Source: Pleurotus djamor (Eukaryota; Basidiomycota; Agaricomycetes; Agaricales; Pleurotaceae). From it: 64,000 bases of DNA. A program made the position numbers and the translations under genes. The number at the start of each line of letters is the position of its first letter. The stretch's first letter is position 1. Below the pieces are notes generated by a model. It was not told the origin of the DNA. It did no database searches and worked only from the letters and a program-made list of their open reading frames with translations. Below are positions 24,718-35,301 of this stretch, one piece after another. Location of the stretch: NCBI GenBank assembly GCA_029747585.1, contig JAPEVF010000166.1, forward strand, positions 20,819 to 84,818, in the 5' to 3' direction.

Positions 24718-26883
24718 ATGAGCCATATCAACGGGCCCTCGCAGGCCAGCTCGTCATCGACGCGTCTAATCCCCCAATTGTACGTGTCTCATTTGGCTCT
24801 TTGTCTCAGCAGCCCCTAACCGTTGCCCAATGTCATTTCAGCTCAACAAAAGAACTAAGACCGCGGGTGGTTGAAATACTTTCACATACTGCAAATGGAT
24901 GTCTTTCAGAGCTTGGCTACTTCCCTGGAATGGCCCAGCGGCTCCAGGAGCTGGAAGGAATAGCCAACAAGTGGCAGCAAGAAAACATCAAGCTCTTCGC
25001 CGATAACCGTACGCTCTCAATCGCATATAGCAACGCTACGACCATCCTCAGATTGCAAGGCAAAGACGCGTGGCTTCTAGAGTGTCAGAGATTGCAAAAT
25101 GAACTGCAAGCGGCGCGTAACGAAATGGCCGCCTTGATCAAAGACCGGACCGCAATGCAAGAGCGGATAACGGCCTTGTCGTCTGGGGAGGAAATGCAGG
25201 AGCTACTCAAGAACCACGAGAATATGAGGAGAATGTTTGCTCAGCTCTGGGAAGAGAACAAAGAATTGAAGAAAAGACCAATGCCTGTCGCGCATCAAAT
25301 CCCAGTTCCCAGTGAGCCTTCCATAAACGCAATAGTGCAGAGATTCGCGTATACTGACTTGGTTTCGCACGACGAAGATAATCATCATGTACGCTTCCTC
25401 TTCTCTTCGCAACACTTAAGAGTTTATTGATCACGTTTTGTTTAGCAGCACCGGCGATCCTCTAGCCATCGCGAACCAGTCAGTCAAGCCTCTCGTGTCA
25501 ATTATGCGCGCGGGTGCTGACTTACCTGTTCATTTTTTCTTCAGGCAACCAACCAGCAGTTCATACATCCATCCCAGCAGTTGGTGCATCATGTTCCAGT
25601 CCCAATTCCACCTCAACCCGTTGTTCCATCCAATGGTCGTCAGATGCTAACCATTACTGCCCCTCCTCCCCCAATGGCCTCCTTAGCATCATCATCGAGC
25701 AGTCATAATGGTGCACTTACCATCAACACCCAAATGCACGCAACAACCAAGCACCCTCCATATACGCCGATAACCCCGAGTCAGAGCGCTCCTCAACCTC
25801 CCCCGCCGCACCCGAGTAGTCAGCACTATCGCCCCGAGCTATACACGGCCTGGCCGGGACCACCACCACCTCCTCCTCCTTCTTCGGCACATCCAAGTTC
25901 ACATTATAATCCTCAGACTGTTGATGCCCCTTCAACATCGCGAAGGGCCTCGTGGCACCATCCTCCTCCAACAAATCCAAACAGCAATAGCTTGCGGCAC
26001 GCGATATCGACATCTCCCGTGCCGATTGCCCAATCCATCCCATCCTCAGGAATTGCCAGACTATCGCCACTGTCCGACATTGGTCGACGTTCCGTGTCAG
26101 AGACTGGCTCTCATCGCGGTAGAATCTCAGAGCAACCATCCTCGGGGGCTTCATCGAGGCGAACGTCGTCGTCCTTCAGTCCCGAAGAAGCACATGAAGC
26201 CTTGACGCCGATATCCCCACCAACCCCCTCGAGGGGATCGCCAAAGAATAGCTTACTCTTGAAACGATCGTCAATAGATATGGCCAGCCCGGAGGATGGT
26301 GTTATCATGGGTGAAATTTCGCGTAAACGCCCTAAAATAGAGACATCTCCAGTCGTACTCGCGGAGGTGAAGATTCCGGAAAGCCCCATGGTCGAAGCCA
26401 TCACTGGTGTCGAACAGATGGCTGTTCGAGATTCGCCCACGGTTCACTCCGAAGCTGAAGTAGTCAAGCAAGAGATTGCTGCTGAACCAGAGGAAATGAT
26501 GCAAGTGGATGCGCCAGAGGCGGAGGCAGTGACGAATGAGAGTGCAGGTGCTGATGGTCCCGTCGACATTGGCGATGTCGAGGACGCGAGCGATGATGCA
26601 GAAAGCGGAGAGCCCGTGGAAAGGCCACTCGAAGACCGCGTAGCCGAACTTACATACCAAGACGATGATGGTGTGTTGACAACGTGTTATCTTTGCATGT
26701 GAGTCCACCAGGTTTCCTTGACGTGTCTTTTCGCTGATTTCCCATGTCAGGCGCCGTTATTCCAAAGGCTCGATTCAGCAGCAGCCCAAGCCTTGGGTGA
26801 ACGCGACGCTCGAGGTTGTAGTGCCCCACTTTGAGACATTACATCCGACTGCATGGGAGAAGACACGCACCCTTCCCGCATGA
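24718..26883 (+). CDS. Coiled-coil, proline-rich protein with C-terminal CxxC-HxxxxH motif
   Basis: Five exons (24718-24779, 24842-25388, 25446-25478, 25545-26698, 26751-26883) encode 642 residues; all junctions are GT-AG and phases match. Residues ~75-180 are a predicted coiled coil (ELEGIANKWQQENIKLF through LWEENKELKK). A Gln/His-rich stretch and a long disordered Pro/Ser region (PPPPHP, PPPPPPPSS) follow. A basic RKRPKIE patch resembles a nuclear signal, and then comes an acidic tail. The last exon-exon junction builds a compact C-terminus: CYLCMRRY, ~25 residues, then VVPHFETLHPTAWEK. The Cys2/His2 spacing could bind zinc. I do not recognise the family. A nuclear regulatory role is only an inference. 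Confidence 0.75.
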
Positions 26884-27186
26884 TAGATTCTTTCTTTCTT
26901 TCCTTTTCTTCGTAAGTAGACATTCCGTAAGCTTATTCTCTTCTCTTCTTCCGGGGCTACTCCCGCTTCGCTGTATCGTATACCTTGTGACCGCTTTGTC
27001 TTCTTACGCGCATGCTTGTTTGTATCCTTTACCCGTCGTTCATCGACACAGTCAGCCATTGCAGTACGATCAGTAATTTATAGACTCACGTGCAGTTAAC
27101 GTCATTATGTGCCTTCGTCGATTACTACTTACCACGAATTCGCGAACCCCATATGCAGATGCATCTTTCTTCCAATCCCTCACTGT
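26884..27186 (+). promoter_or_regulatory. MET2 upstream region with TCACGTG site
   Basis: This 303-bp region lies between the preceding stop and the MET2 ATG. It holds a perfect TCACGTG (27086-27092), 95 bp before the ATG. TCACGTG is the established binding site of the Cbf1-Met4-Met28 complex in front of yeast sulfur amino-acid genes. Its position before a methionine-pathway gene makes a regulatory role plausible, though this remains an inference from one motif. Confidence 0.55.
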
Positions 27187-28933
27187 ATGGCTTCAAGGAC
27201 GTTGACGTTGAGGGCGTGGCTGCCACAGCTTTCTTGGCGTTGTCGAGGCCGAACGCCTGCACTTCAACAACGATTCTACCGATCGTCAACTTCGAATGCT
27301 CGGGCCCCCGAACGTCCGAATTTTCCATGTGTCGATGCGCATGCTAACCGCGAATCACTGCTGGCATCACGGACTAAGCGCGCCGCTGTTGATGAAGACG
27401 ATGAAGAGAGCGGTCCAGAGCCGCCCTACGCCCGACCGTCGCCAAAGTCCTACCTCAAGTTCCATTCATCCGACCCTCTCCAACTCACGTACGGGTCGAC
27501 TCTGCCTTCCTTCGATATCGCATACGAGACTTGGGGGACGCTATCTGAGAAACGGGATAATGTCATCTTGCTTCATACTGGATTGTCTGCTTCGTCGCAT
27601 GCGGCCTCTACGCCACTCAATCCGTCGGAGGGCTGGTGGGAGAAGTTCATTGGACCTGGGAAGGCGTTGGACACCAACCAGTTCTTCGTCATCTGCACGA
27701 ATGTTCTTGGTGGATGTTATGGTACTACTGGTCCTTCATCGATTAACCCGTTGACGGGGTCACCGTATGCGACTACCTTTCCAGTGATCTCCATCTTCGA
27801 CATGGTCCTTGCCCAGTTCCGTTTGCTCGACCATCTGGGCGTGGACAAACTGTATGCAAGCGTCGGGTCGTCCATGGGTGCCATGCAAAGTCTTGCTGCG
27901 GGTCGTTTGTTCCCAGATAGAGTTGGGAAGATAGTGAGTATCAGTGGGACTGCGCGAAGTACGCCTTCTAGTATCGCCATGCGATTCGCACAACGGAGTG
28001 GTGAGGAAATTTGCGGTTCCCATTGTTCGAACTCCTCTGACTCTTAGAACAATAACAGTCCTCATGGCGGACCCGAATTGGAACAATGGTTTCTACTACG
28101 ACCATCTACCGCCTCATACCGGAATGAAACTCGCTCGGCGTGAGTTCCTTTTCATTTTATACAACGCTAATAGTCATGCTTATGGGTTGCTTAGAAATCG
28201 CTACCATCACTTATCGTTCTGGTCCAGAGTGGGACCTTCGCTTCGGACGCAAATTCAGGTCGTTACCCCCATCTGAAGCATCTTCCGATGGTGCCCAGGG
28301 ACAGCCACGAGTTCCGGCTCTTTGTCCTGACTTTCTCATCGAAACTTATCTTGATCATCAGGTTAGTGCAAAGAACTTCTTCGTAGATTCTTGGCTTCAT
28401 GCATCGAGATCCCTTTCTACTCAGGTGTTCTGACGCGTCTTCTATCTTTAGGGCGAGCAATTCTGCTTGAAGTATGATGCAAATTCTCTCATATACATAT
28501 CTAAGGCGATGGATCTATTCGACTTGACACACCCTGCTCTTGAATCTCTCCAGTCAAACCATATATCTTCAACGAATCTTGAGTCAATACCTCCTCTGCA
28601 CCTTTCTCACTCCAAGTCACATCCTCCGCCACCGAATCCGCCACCGCATCTACCCGAATTAGCTGCTGGCCTTCAACCTCTGGCACGCATCCCAACCCTT
28701 ATCCTCGGCGTACAGAGTGATATCCTCTTTACTGTTGAACAGCAGAGGGAAGTTGCCGACGCGCTGCGGATGGCAGGCAACCATGCCGTGAGCTATTATG
28801 AACTTGGGGGCGTGTGGGGTCATGACACTTTCTTGTAAGTCAGCTACTCCGTCATGGTTACTAACTTCCTAACGCGTCTATCTAGACTCGATGTTCTGAA
28901 TGTCGGTGGTGCAATACGGGGTTTCTTGTCTTG
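27187..28933 (+). CDS. MET2: Homoserine O-acetyltransferase
   Basis: This enzyme transfers acetyl from acetyl-CoA to homoserine, committing it to methionine synthesis. Five exons (27187-28000, 28059-28139, 28195-28361, 28452-28834, 28887-28933). The alpha/beta-hydrolase fold is clear: [31 protein letters not shown], the oxyanion/cofactor segment [14 protein letters not shown], the nucleophile Ser in [12 protein letters not shown], the Asp region [11 protein letters not shown], and His in [11 protein letters not shown]. The frame is open upstream of 27187 but without an ATG, so this Met is chosen. The first ~60 residues are Arg-rich and could be a targeting leader, though MET2 is usually cytosolic. 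The gene is intact and converges on the next gene, 158 bp away. Confidence 0.95.
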
Positions 28934-29091
28934 ATTATGTGTACAACCGCCTGTCTATCGCTCGTACGATCGCACACTCATTTTTAGCAACTCCAAGGGG
29001 CTTCCTAAGACTCAGAGGCTATAGGACGGTCTATACAGGGTGTCATATAGCATGTATGTCAGGAGTGGCTATTACACAGGGCTACGCTAGG

Positions 29092-30723
29092 TCAAGTACC
29101 CCTGGCCTTGCCCTTTTTCTTCCGCTTGCTAACAGCTGCCGAGCCATCCGGTTCCGTCTTTCCTTCCTCGACACTCTCCGCAATCACTGAAGCGATGGCG
29201 GCATACTCAGCACCAACGAGCAAAGGGAAACCGACAGGTGGGTTGCGGTGTTGCCAATTCACCTTTAGGCGCGTCAGAAGAAGCTCCAGCGTGTCACGAA
29301 ACCTCCAATGTGAGCTCAGACAGCCCTCGAACCAGCGCTCTGTTGTTCCAAAGACGTAGGCGGCCACCCATTGCCACGAATCGCGGAGCGGACATTTTTG
29401 CGTCATGAAGAGGACTATAACGTTTCGAATGTAGGCCTGGCGTTCCCATGGCACGACCTGGTCCGGATTAATGTTCGGGTATAGCCATTTTGGCATTCGG
29501 GCGCAGGACCATAACGGAGCTCGATGGGCATGCTCCCAACCAGTCAGCCCGACAACGACATCAGCGACCCGCGCATGTGGATCAGTTGGTGTTGGTGCTG
29601 AGTAAACGCGTATGTCGACCATAAATCGTGACATCCGCATATCGCTATGATAAATTCCAAAATTAGGGCTCTGCAACACTGAACGCGCCGCATTGCTAGC
29701 TTGCAAAGGCAGGTCACTTGGTAAGTAGAACCCGCCTGCGTGGAATGGAATAAGCATGGCCATACGCTTCCATGTCTCCCGGATCCTTTCGACGTCTTGG
29801 TCGCTGAGTCGTGGCCGGTCTCCATCTCCTGCGGATCTCGCCATTTCACTCGCTTGGGGCGAAGAGAAGACGCGCTCGACGCGTGCCGCTAACGCTCGCA
29901 GATACTCTTCGTTGGACCGAAGCGCTCGTTGCGGAGGCAATGTCACCAAGGGGCCTTGGTCGAAGGCGGGTGCGAGGAGAAGTGCTGTGTTTTCTTGGAC
30001 GGTCGCTCGCATCTGTTGCATCCCTCTTGGTGAGCCTTGAATTTCGGTATTTATTTCACCGCCTCGATGATTGAACATAGCCAAGAGGATCTCAGCAACC
30101 TTCAAGATCACTACCTGCTGGTCCTTGGTGCTTAATTCAGGCCAGACTTCGTCAAGAGGCACCCCGCCGATCTTCGAAAAGAGGCGTCAGTGACGATGCT
30201 GTGGCTCCCCGGTCAACAGCTCACTTTCTGAAGAAGTACAACTTCCGCGCCGATGTCATTCGGTAAATAGTCGATAAATGCGTATACTTGTGGGACCACT
30301 AAGTCCAATGGGTGGGAACGCATCCTGGCCGTCATACCAACCTTATTGGAGATAAAGCCGTTGTGAGGGATGGGAAATATAGGTGACGTACTAGAGCTTG
30401 GGTGGTGAGATGTGGACGGCCTCGGGGGAAATGAGCCATCATGGAGCGAGGTCCCAAAGGCACTGACTCTGGGTCGAACGTAATCATGATCATCTTAAAT
30501 GAATGGTGGTTGACATTGGTGTCGGTAGCAAATAAAGAAAAGAATGCAAGCCTACGTTGTCTCCTCCCCAATGAACGTCATTGCAACCGAGTATCCTCGG
30601 CTGGATTTCGTGGGAGGAATGCGCCCCAACTATTGGTTTTCGCACTTGGTGCTCCTTCGCGGCCGTGGCAATGGCGAAAGTCTTCAAGGCATCAAGGTTG
30701 ACGTGGGGGAAGAAGGCGGACAT
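29092..30723 (-). CDS. APH-fold phosphotransferase-like protein, probable pseudokinase
   Basis: Five phase-0 exons (30723-30646, 30600-30556, 30493-30392, 30341-30225, 30171-29092) encode 473 residues. The order of landmarks matches the aminoglycoside-phosphotransferase/choline-kinase fold common in fungi: MRSHPLDLVVPQVYAFIDYL, VVLLQKIGGVPLDEVW (hinge), and a helical insert with LAMFNHRGGEI. Then comes a catalytic-loop segment IYHSDMRMSRFMVD and VVVGLTGWEHAHRAPLW. In active members the loop reads HGDxxxxN and the next motif IDWE. Here the Asn is Arg and the Asp of IDWE is Gly, so both Mg-binding residues appear lost. It ends in a Lys-rich tail (KRKKKGKARGT). Fold assignment is fairly secure; substrate and activity are not. 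Confidence 0.72.
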
Positions 30724-31424
30724 GTTTCCTCAAGGTACTGATGTCCGACGGCTGTCACTTTATACTCCATGAAGCAAGAGATTGGGTCACAGAAGAGCGC
30801 GATGCTTTCCAGCGGTTTAACGGGCTTAAGCCATGTTCATGAAGCGTGTTCGTTCGTTTGTGATCATATCAAAGAAAGGTGAGGTAGACGGCTGGAGATT
30901 CTCCGTAACACGGTCTCCCTGCTTTTGAGGGGCCAAGTCCCTTGATTTCCATCAAAAACTCGCACCTGCGACTCTAAACAATCCCCCTTTGTATCGAACA
31001 TTTCATGGCCTTCCATCAATCTACTACAAGAACTTCAGGCCATCCTAAGAAGAGGGGCAAAGCAAAGGATGGCCCTTGTCGGTTCGGTGAATAGATTGGG
31101 GCGTACCGTGGATAATTCAACCTGTTGTAGTAGATGATAAAGCGCGCTGACCCTGGATCCAGAGGACTCAGGAAAGCACAAGCTTCCACACAAGCCTTCA
31201 ATGTTATGGTTATTGCGTGTGCCGGATACATTACTCGCTCCCCTTGGGTTCCAGAGATAGAGCAAGACAAATATCTCTGGCAGCCTGCGAGTTCCAGGGA
31301 AATTACGACTGTTGGGAGAGCGTCCCAGAGCTAGCAGTTGCCTAACTTGGAAGTATCAAGCGCCATCCGTTCCCAAATCAGGGACCAATCTCAGTTTCAT
31401 ACCTCCCGCAGTCCACACTTCGTC
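30724..31424. other. Divergent intergenic region
   Basis: This 701-bp region separates two divergent genes and must hold both promoters. No coding sequence, RNA gene or repeat is convincing. Frames of ~60-85 codons on both strands look like chance. Confidence 0.5.
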
Positions 31425-32375
31425 ATGAACCGCATCTTTGGTTCCTCTGCCAGTAAAAAACCCAAACCGTCATTACAAGATGCCATTGCCTCGGTGATTG
31501 ATCGTTTCTTGTTGTGCGAGGTGGCGTCATATTAATTAGTGTCTTTGATTACCAGACCGACGCCAGGATGGCAGCTGTGGAAGTCAAAGTCAGAAAGCTT
31601 GACGGCGAACTTGCGCGGTATAAAGAACAAATGAGTAAGATGCGTAACGGACCAGGCAAGGTAGCTGGTTGCTCCGTCTCTTCATCCTCCCGATCGCTAT
31701 CTAATATACTTTCCACGCGACGTTCACAGGATGCCATCCAGCAGAGGGCGCTGCGCACACTTAAGCAGAAACGCATGTACGAGTCGCAGATTGCACAACT
31801 GACGCAGCAGACCTTTAACATGGAGTCCACTGCCCTTGTCACTGAGAACCTGCGCAACACGATGGCCACCGTGGATGCCATGACTCAAGCGAACAAAGAG
31901 ATCCGCAAGCAGTATGGCAAGATTGACATAGACAAAATTGAGGTATGGATCGTGCTTTCGGCCTCGAAGACCGTATACCGATCAGATGCCGTTAGACTAT
32001 GCATTATGACATGGAGGACCTCTTAGAACAAGCAAACGAGATACAAGAGTCACTTGGCCGCTCATATGCCGTCCCAGATGAAATTGATGAGGCGGACCTC
32101 GAGGCTGGTATGCAGATAAACTTGTCTTTCCAACCTCATTCTCACCGAGTGTCATTGCAGAGCTGGAGGCGTTACAATTTGAGGAGGAGGAGGAAGGCAC
32201 ATCATATCTCGCCGACCTCAACCAAGTTCCCGACTTCGTCGACGAGCCTCCTGTGGAAACGACCGAGGTACATCCAAGACCTAATGCCCTCGTGTAAATC
32301 ACGTTTGCTGACCCCCCGATTTCGAAATTTTTGCAGACCCCTGCAAGACACGAAGCCATCAAGACCACTGGGTAA
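31425..32375 (+). CDS. VPS60: ESCRT-III subunit VPS60/CHMP5
   Basis: Six exons (31425-31493, 31556-31660, 31730-31942, 31996-32107, 32161-32267, 32337-32375) encode 214 residues, typical for ESCRT-III. The N-terminus MNRIFGSS with a basic stretch and VRKLDGELARYKEQM begin the Snf7 domain. ALRTLKQKRMYESQIAQLTQ and NMESTALVTENLRNTMATV are characteristic of CHMP5/VPS60, and DMEDLLEQANEIQESLGRSY precedes an acidic MIM-like C-terminus (VPDFVDEPPVE). VPS60 works with VTA1 and the VPS4 ATPase in late disassembly of ESCRT-III on endosomes. Intron 2 (31661-31729) is 69 nt, a multiple of three without stops, so its retention would simply add 23 residues. Confidence 0.93.
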
Positions 32376-32629
32376 ATTTTCTGGTATAGGGTAAATTCGC
32401 AATATAAATCTAAATATCGAGTCATCCTGCTACATTATCACCACTTCATAATGGTTGACGTGTCTAGACTACTTCTCCTTGCTTATTTTTGCAATGACGA
32501 TCATGCCTTTGGTAAGGGTCTCCAATAATATTCATTCCCTTGCCGACAAGTTATGTCACCACACCGAAATGACCTGAGATATTGCCACCCTCCAACCGAC
32601 CATAGCCAGGGACACTCTGTTACATCCAT

Positions 32630-34937
32630 TTACCCATATCGCTTCCTTTCGGCGCCTTCCGAAAACCAATCGTCGTTCTGCCTTGACTCTTCAACCGTCG
32701 CGGTATTTATAATGATCGATTTACTCTGTGAATCTAAAGGGAAAATGAGCGTCGGGAGCGAGCACGAGAGGAGAACAACTAACACGAATGCAGTGCCTCC
32801 AAGCCGTTCTCTCTCCCTATGCCACTCTCCTTCATACCACCCCTTAGATGTCATAAGCCCGATATTTTCGTATCTCAAGTTAGTTCCAAATCATGACGAA
32901 CGCATAAAAAAGGCAGTTACGTACCAAGGAGAACTGGGGTCATTGCGGTGGTGCGTATTAACCCAACATAATCCCGACTGGATATCGGCGGCCACTCTGT
33001 GCGCCTTAGACAAATTTGTGGTCCAGATTCCAGCTCCAAGACCATACTTGGAAGCATTTGCCAATTGGATGCCTTCTTCTTCAGTCTGTGAACGATTAAA
33101 TCGGCGTTCCTTGCGGCTGACAGGAAATGTTATTTACGCACTTCGAACCGTTTCACCACGACGACGGGACCGAATATCTCTTCTTTCCACAGCGTATCCT
33201 CCACGTCAATATCTGTGATAACGGTCGGCGGGAAGAAGCTTCCTTTCGAGAGGTCGTAGCCGTCTAGAGGAGAGGGACCTGACATGCGCTTGCCACCCGT
33301 CACAACTGACCCACTGGACCTGTCTGTGACCATGGACTCGATGCGGACAAGATGCCGTTCGGAAATGACTGTGCCCATGGCTGAACGGGGATTCAGGGCT
33401 AATACCGAAGATGAGCTAGTGGGCTATGCCGTCGAAATAAAGTGAATGCTCACGGTTACCCATGCGTTCCCTGATACTCTCGGCCTTTTGCACGAATTCG
33501 GAAAGGAATTGGTCGTAGACACCAGACTGAACAATAAGCCTCGTTCCCGAGACACATGTCTGACCAGAGGCAACAAATGCTGCAAAGGCGGCGCCGTTAA
33601 CCGCCGACTCAAGGTCAGCATCATCAAAGATCACGATTGGCGCCTGAGAGAAATGTCTTTATACAGACTAGAGCACAATGGGGATCGAAAACAGCTCTTA
33701 CCTTCCCACCCAATTCTGCGGTGTATGCAGCCAGATTTGCGCCAACAATCGCTCCAAGTTGTTGTCCAGTACGTGTGCCAGCCTGAAGAGCAAGTGGTTC
33801 GCGCGTGTTGTCAAACGATGGAAGAATCCCTGACGGACCGTGATGTCAACTTTGCGTATCAAGGGGTTGCTGATAATATCTTTCCCCGTTGTATGACCAG
33901 GACCTGGCAGGACCGTAAGGACTCCTTGTGGTACTAATTTCAAATTTTAGGGTGAGTTTCTTGTGCTGGTGAGCAACACGCACGTCCAGATTCGGTGGCC
34001 ATTTCCGCGAACTCAATGACAGTAATGGGAGCCAACTGAGTACCGGTGAGATCGGTGGTACCGAGGAGACGGAGCCTTATGGGTAGCTAACCTCGGAAGG
34101 TTTTACTATGACGTTGTTCCCCGCAGCCAGCGCCGGAGCAATCTTTTTGACAGCAATGAGTAATGGATGATTAAAGGGCTGGCCATCGCAATCATGAATT
34201 AGGTGTGATGTGCATTTGCACGCAGAATGGCTCACGGTTATTTGTGCAACAACTCCAAGTGGAATGCGCTGCACATAGTTTAATAGCTTGCCCTGGGTCG
34301 GAGGGATGTAACCTGGCGTGGTACGTAGAAGTGCAGCGAAATAGTCACTGTACACAACGAGATTAGCAGAAGTTTAGTGCGTGTTTGTCCGTGAACATTG
34401 GGGGAAAAGATGACCTACAGCCATTCAGGTAAGCGACCTAGTTGTGTGTTCATCTCCCGGATAGTTCTGCCTGTTTGCAACGACTCTTTCTGGGCGACAT
34501 CGGCTATTCGTTCTTCTAGGTTCCGTGCCATACGACTCAGGACCTTGGAGCGGAATACAGATGACGCCTTGGACCATACGCCGGACTCGAACACCGCTTG
34601 GGCATTGTCTATCGTGGTAGCCACGTCGACAGCATTGGCAGCAACGACACTGGTCAAATGGTATCAGAGACAAGTGCAGAAGATGCGAAGGACGTACGAG
34701 CAGAGTTCTTGTCCGTCAGCGGGATTTATGACGGGGATCCTGTGATCAATGTGATGAGCACATGTGAACGAGGAGCCTTGGACGAGGCTGCAGCGTACAC
34801 ATCACGTTTAGCATGACCTTTATCCAATCCGAGAGGGAGGCCATAGAACGGTCGAATACTTTGTGCTGCCTAGTAAGACATTAGAGTTGGGTGCGGCCAC
34901 AGGGACTTGAACTCACCACTTGAGTAGCACGTAGCAT
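32630..34937 (-). CDS. NAD(P)-dependent aldehyde dehydrogenase
   Basis: This multi-exon ALDH-superfamily enzyme oxidises aldehydes to acids with NAD(P). Visible landmarks, N to C, are IPVINPADGQELC, AQITPFNHPLL with KKIAPALAAGNNVIVKPSE, then GLPQGVLTVLPG, TAGTRTGQQLGAIVG and the general-base Glu in TAELGGKAPIVIFDDADL. The nucleophile Cys is in FVASGQTCVSGTRLIV, followed by WKEEIFGPVVVVKRFE, then GGMKESGIGRENGLEALHS. The C-terminus EESRQNDDWFSEGAERKRYG is reached through several ~50-nt introns. The exon after LPLGLDKGHAKRDVYAAAS joins IPVINP only through a short 45-nt intron with a weak donor, so the N-terminal ~45 residues are the least certain part. The ATG at 34937 heads MLRATQV. Substrate cannot be told. 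Confidence 0.85.
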
Positions 34938-35301
34938 TCTAGGAAGTTGGGCTACACTCCAGCAAGCGCTTTCTTTTAAACGCCCACAATGTGTAAGCGA
35001 GCCTGAGTCGCTTGCACATGAGTCAACGATGCGTCCATGTGTGCTGTAACCTACACGGCGTACGCTCCCAAGCCTGTTCGAAGGCGACCAAGGCTCATCC
35101 ACATGCAGAACACAATAATGTGCACAAATGGTCAATGATCATCACGGGACTATGAGCGTGCATGGACCGTCGTGGACCACGGGACCGCGTCGATCACATG
35201 ATTTGACGTGCTGGTGGATTGTTTAATTTTAGATGGTCTTGTTCTCTCTCCCTCTTCCTTCCTTACCACCACCATCCCCTCCTTTGCCACCGATCATCAA
35301 C
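34938..35301. promoter_or_regulatory. Divergent ALDH/RCC1 intergenic region
   Basis: This 364-bp region lies between divergent starts. An in-frame ATG at 35233 could extend RCC1 by 23 residues (MVLFSLPLPSLPPPSPPLPP), but that segment is a pyrimidine tract typical of a fungal 5' UTR, so I start RCC1 at 35302. No other feature is seen. Confidence 0.4.

Noticed and set aside
32553..33218. 221-codon plus-strand frame
   Set aside because: It is antisense to the last exons of the aldehyde dehydrogenase, whose splicing and motifs are convincing.
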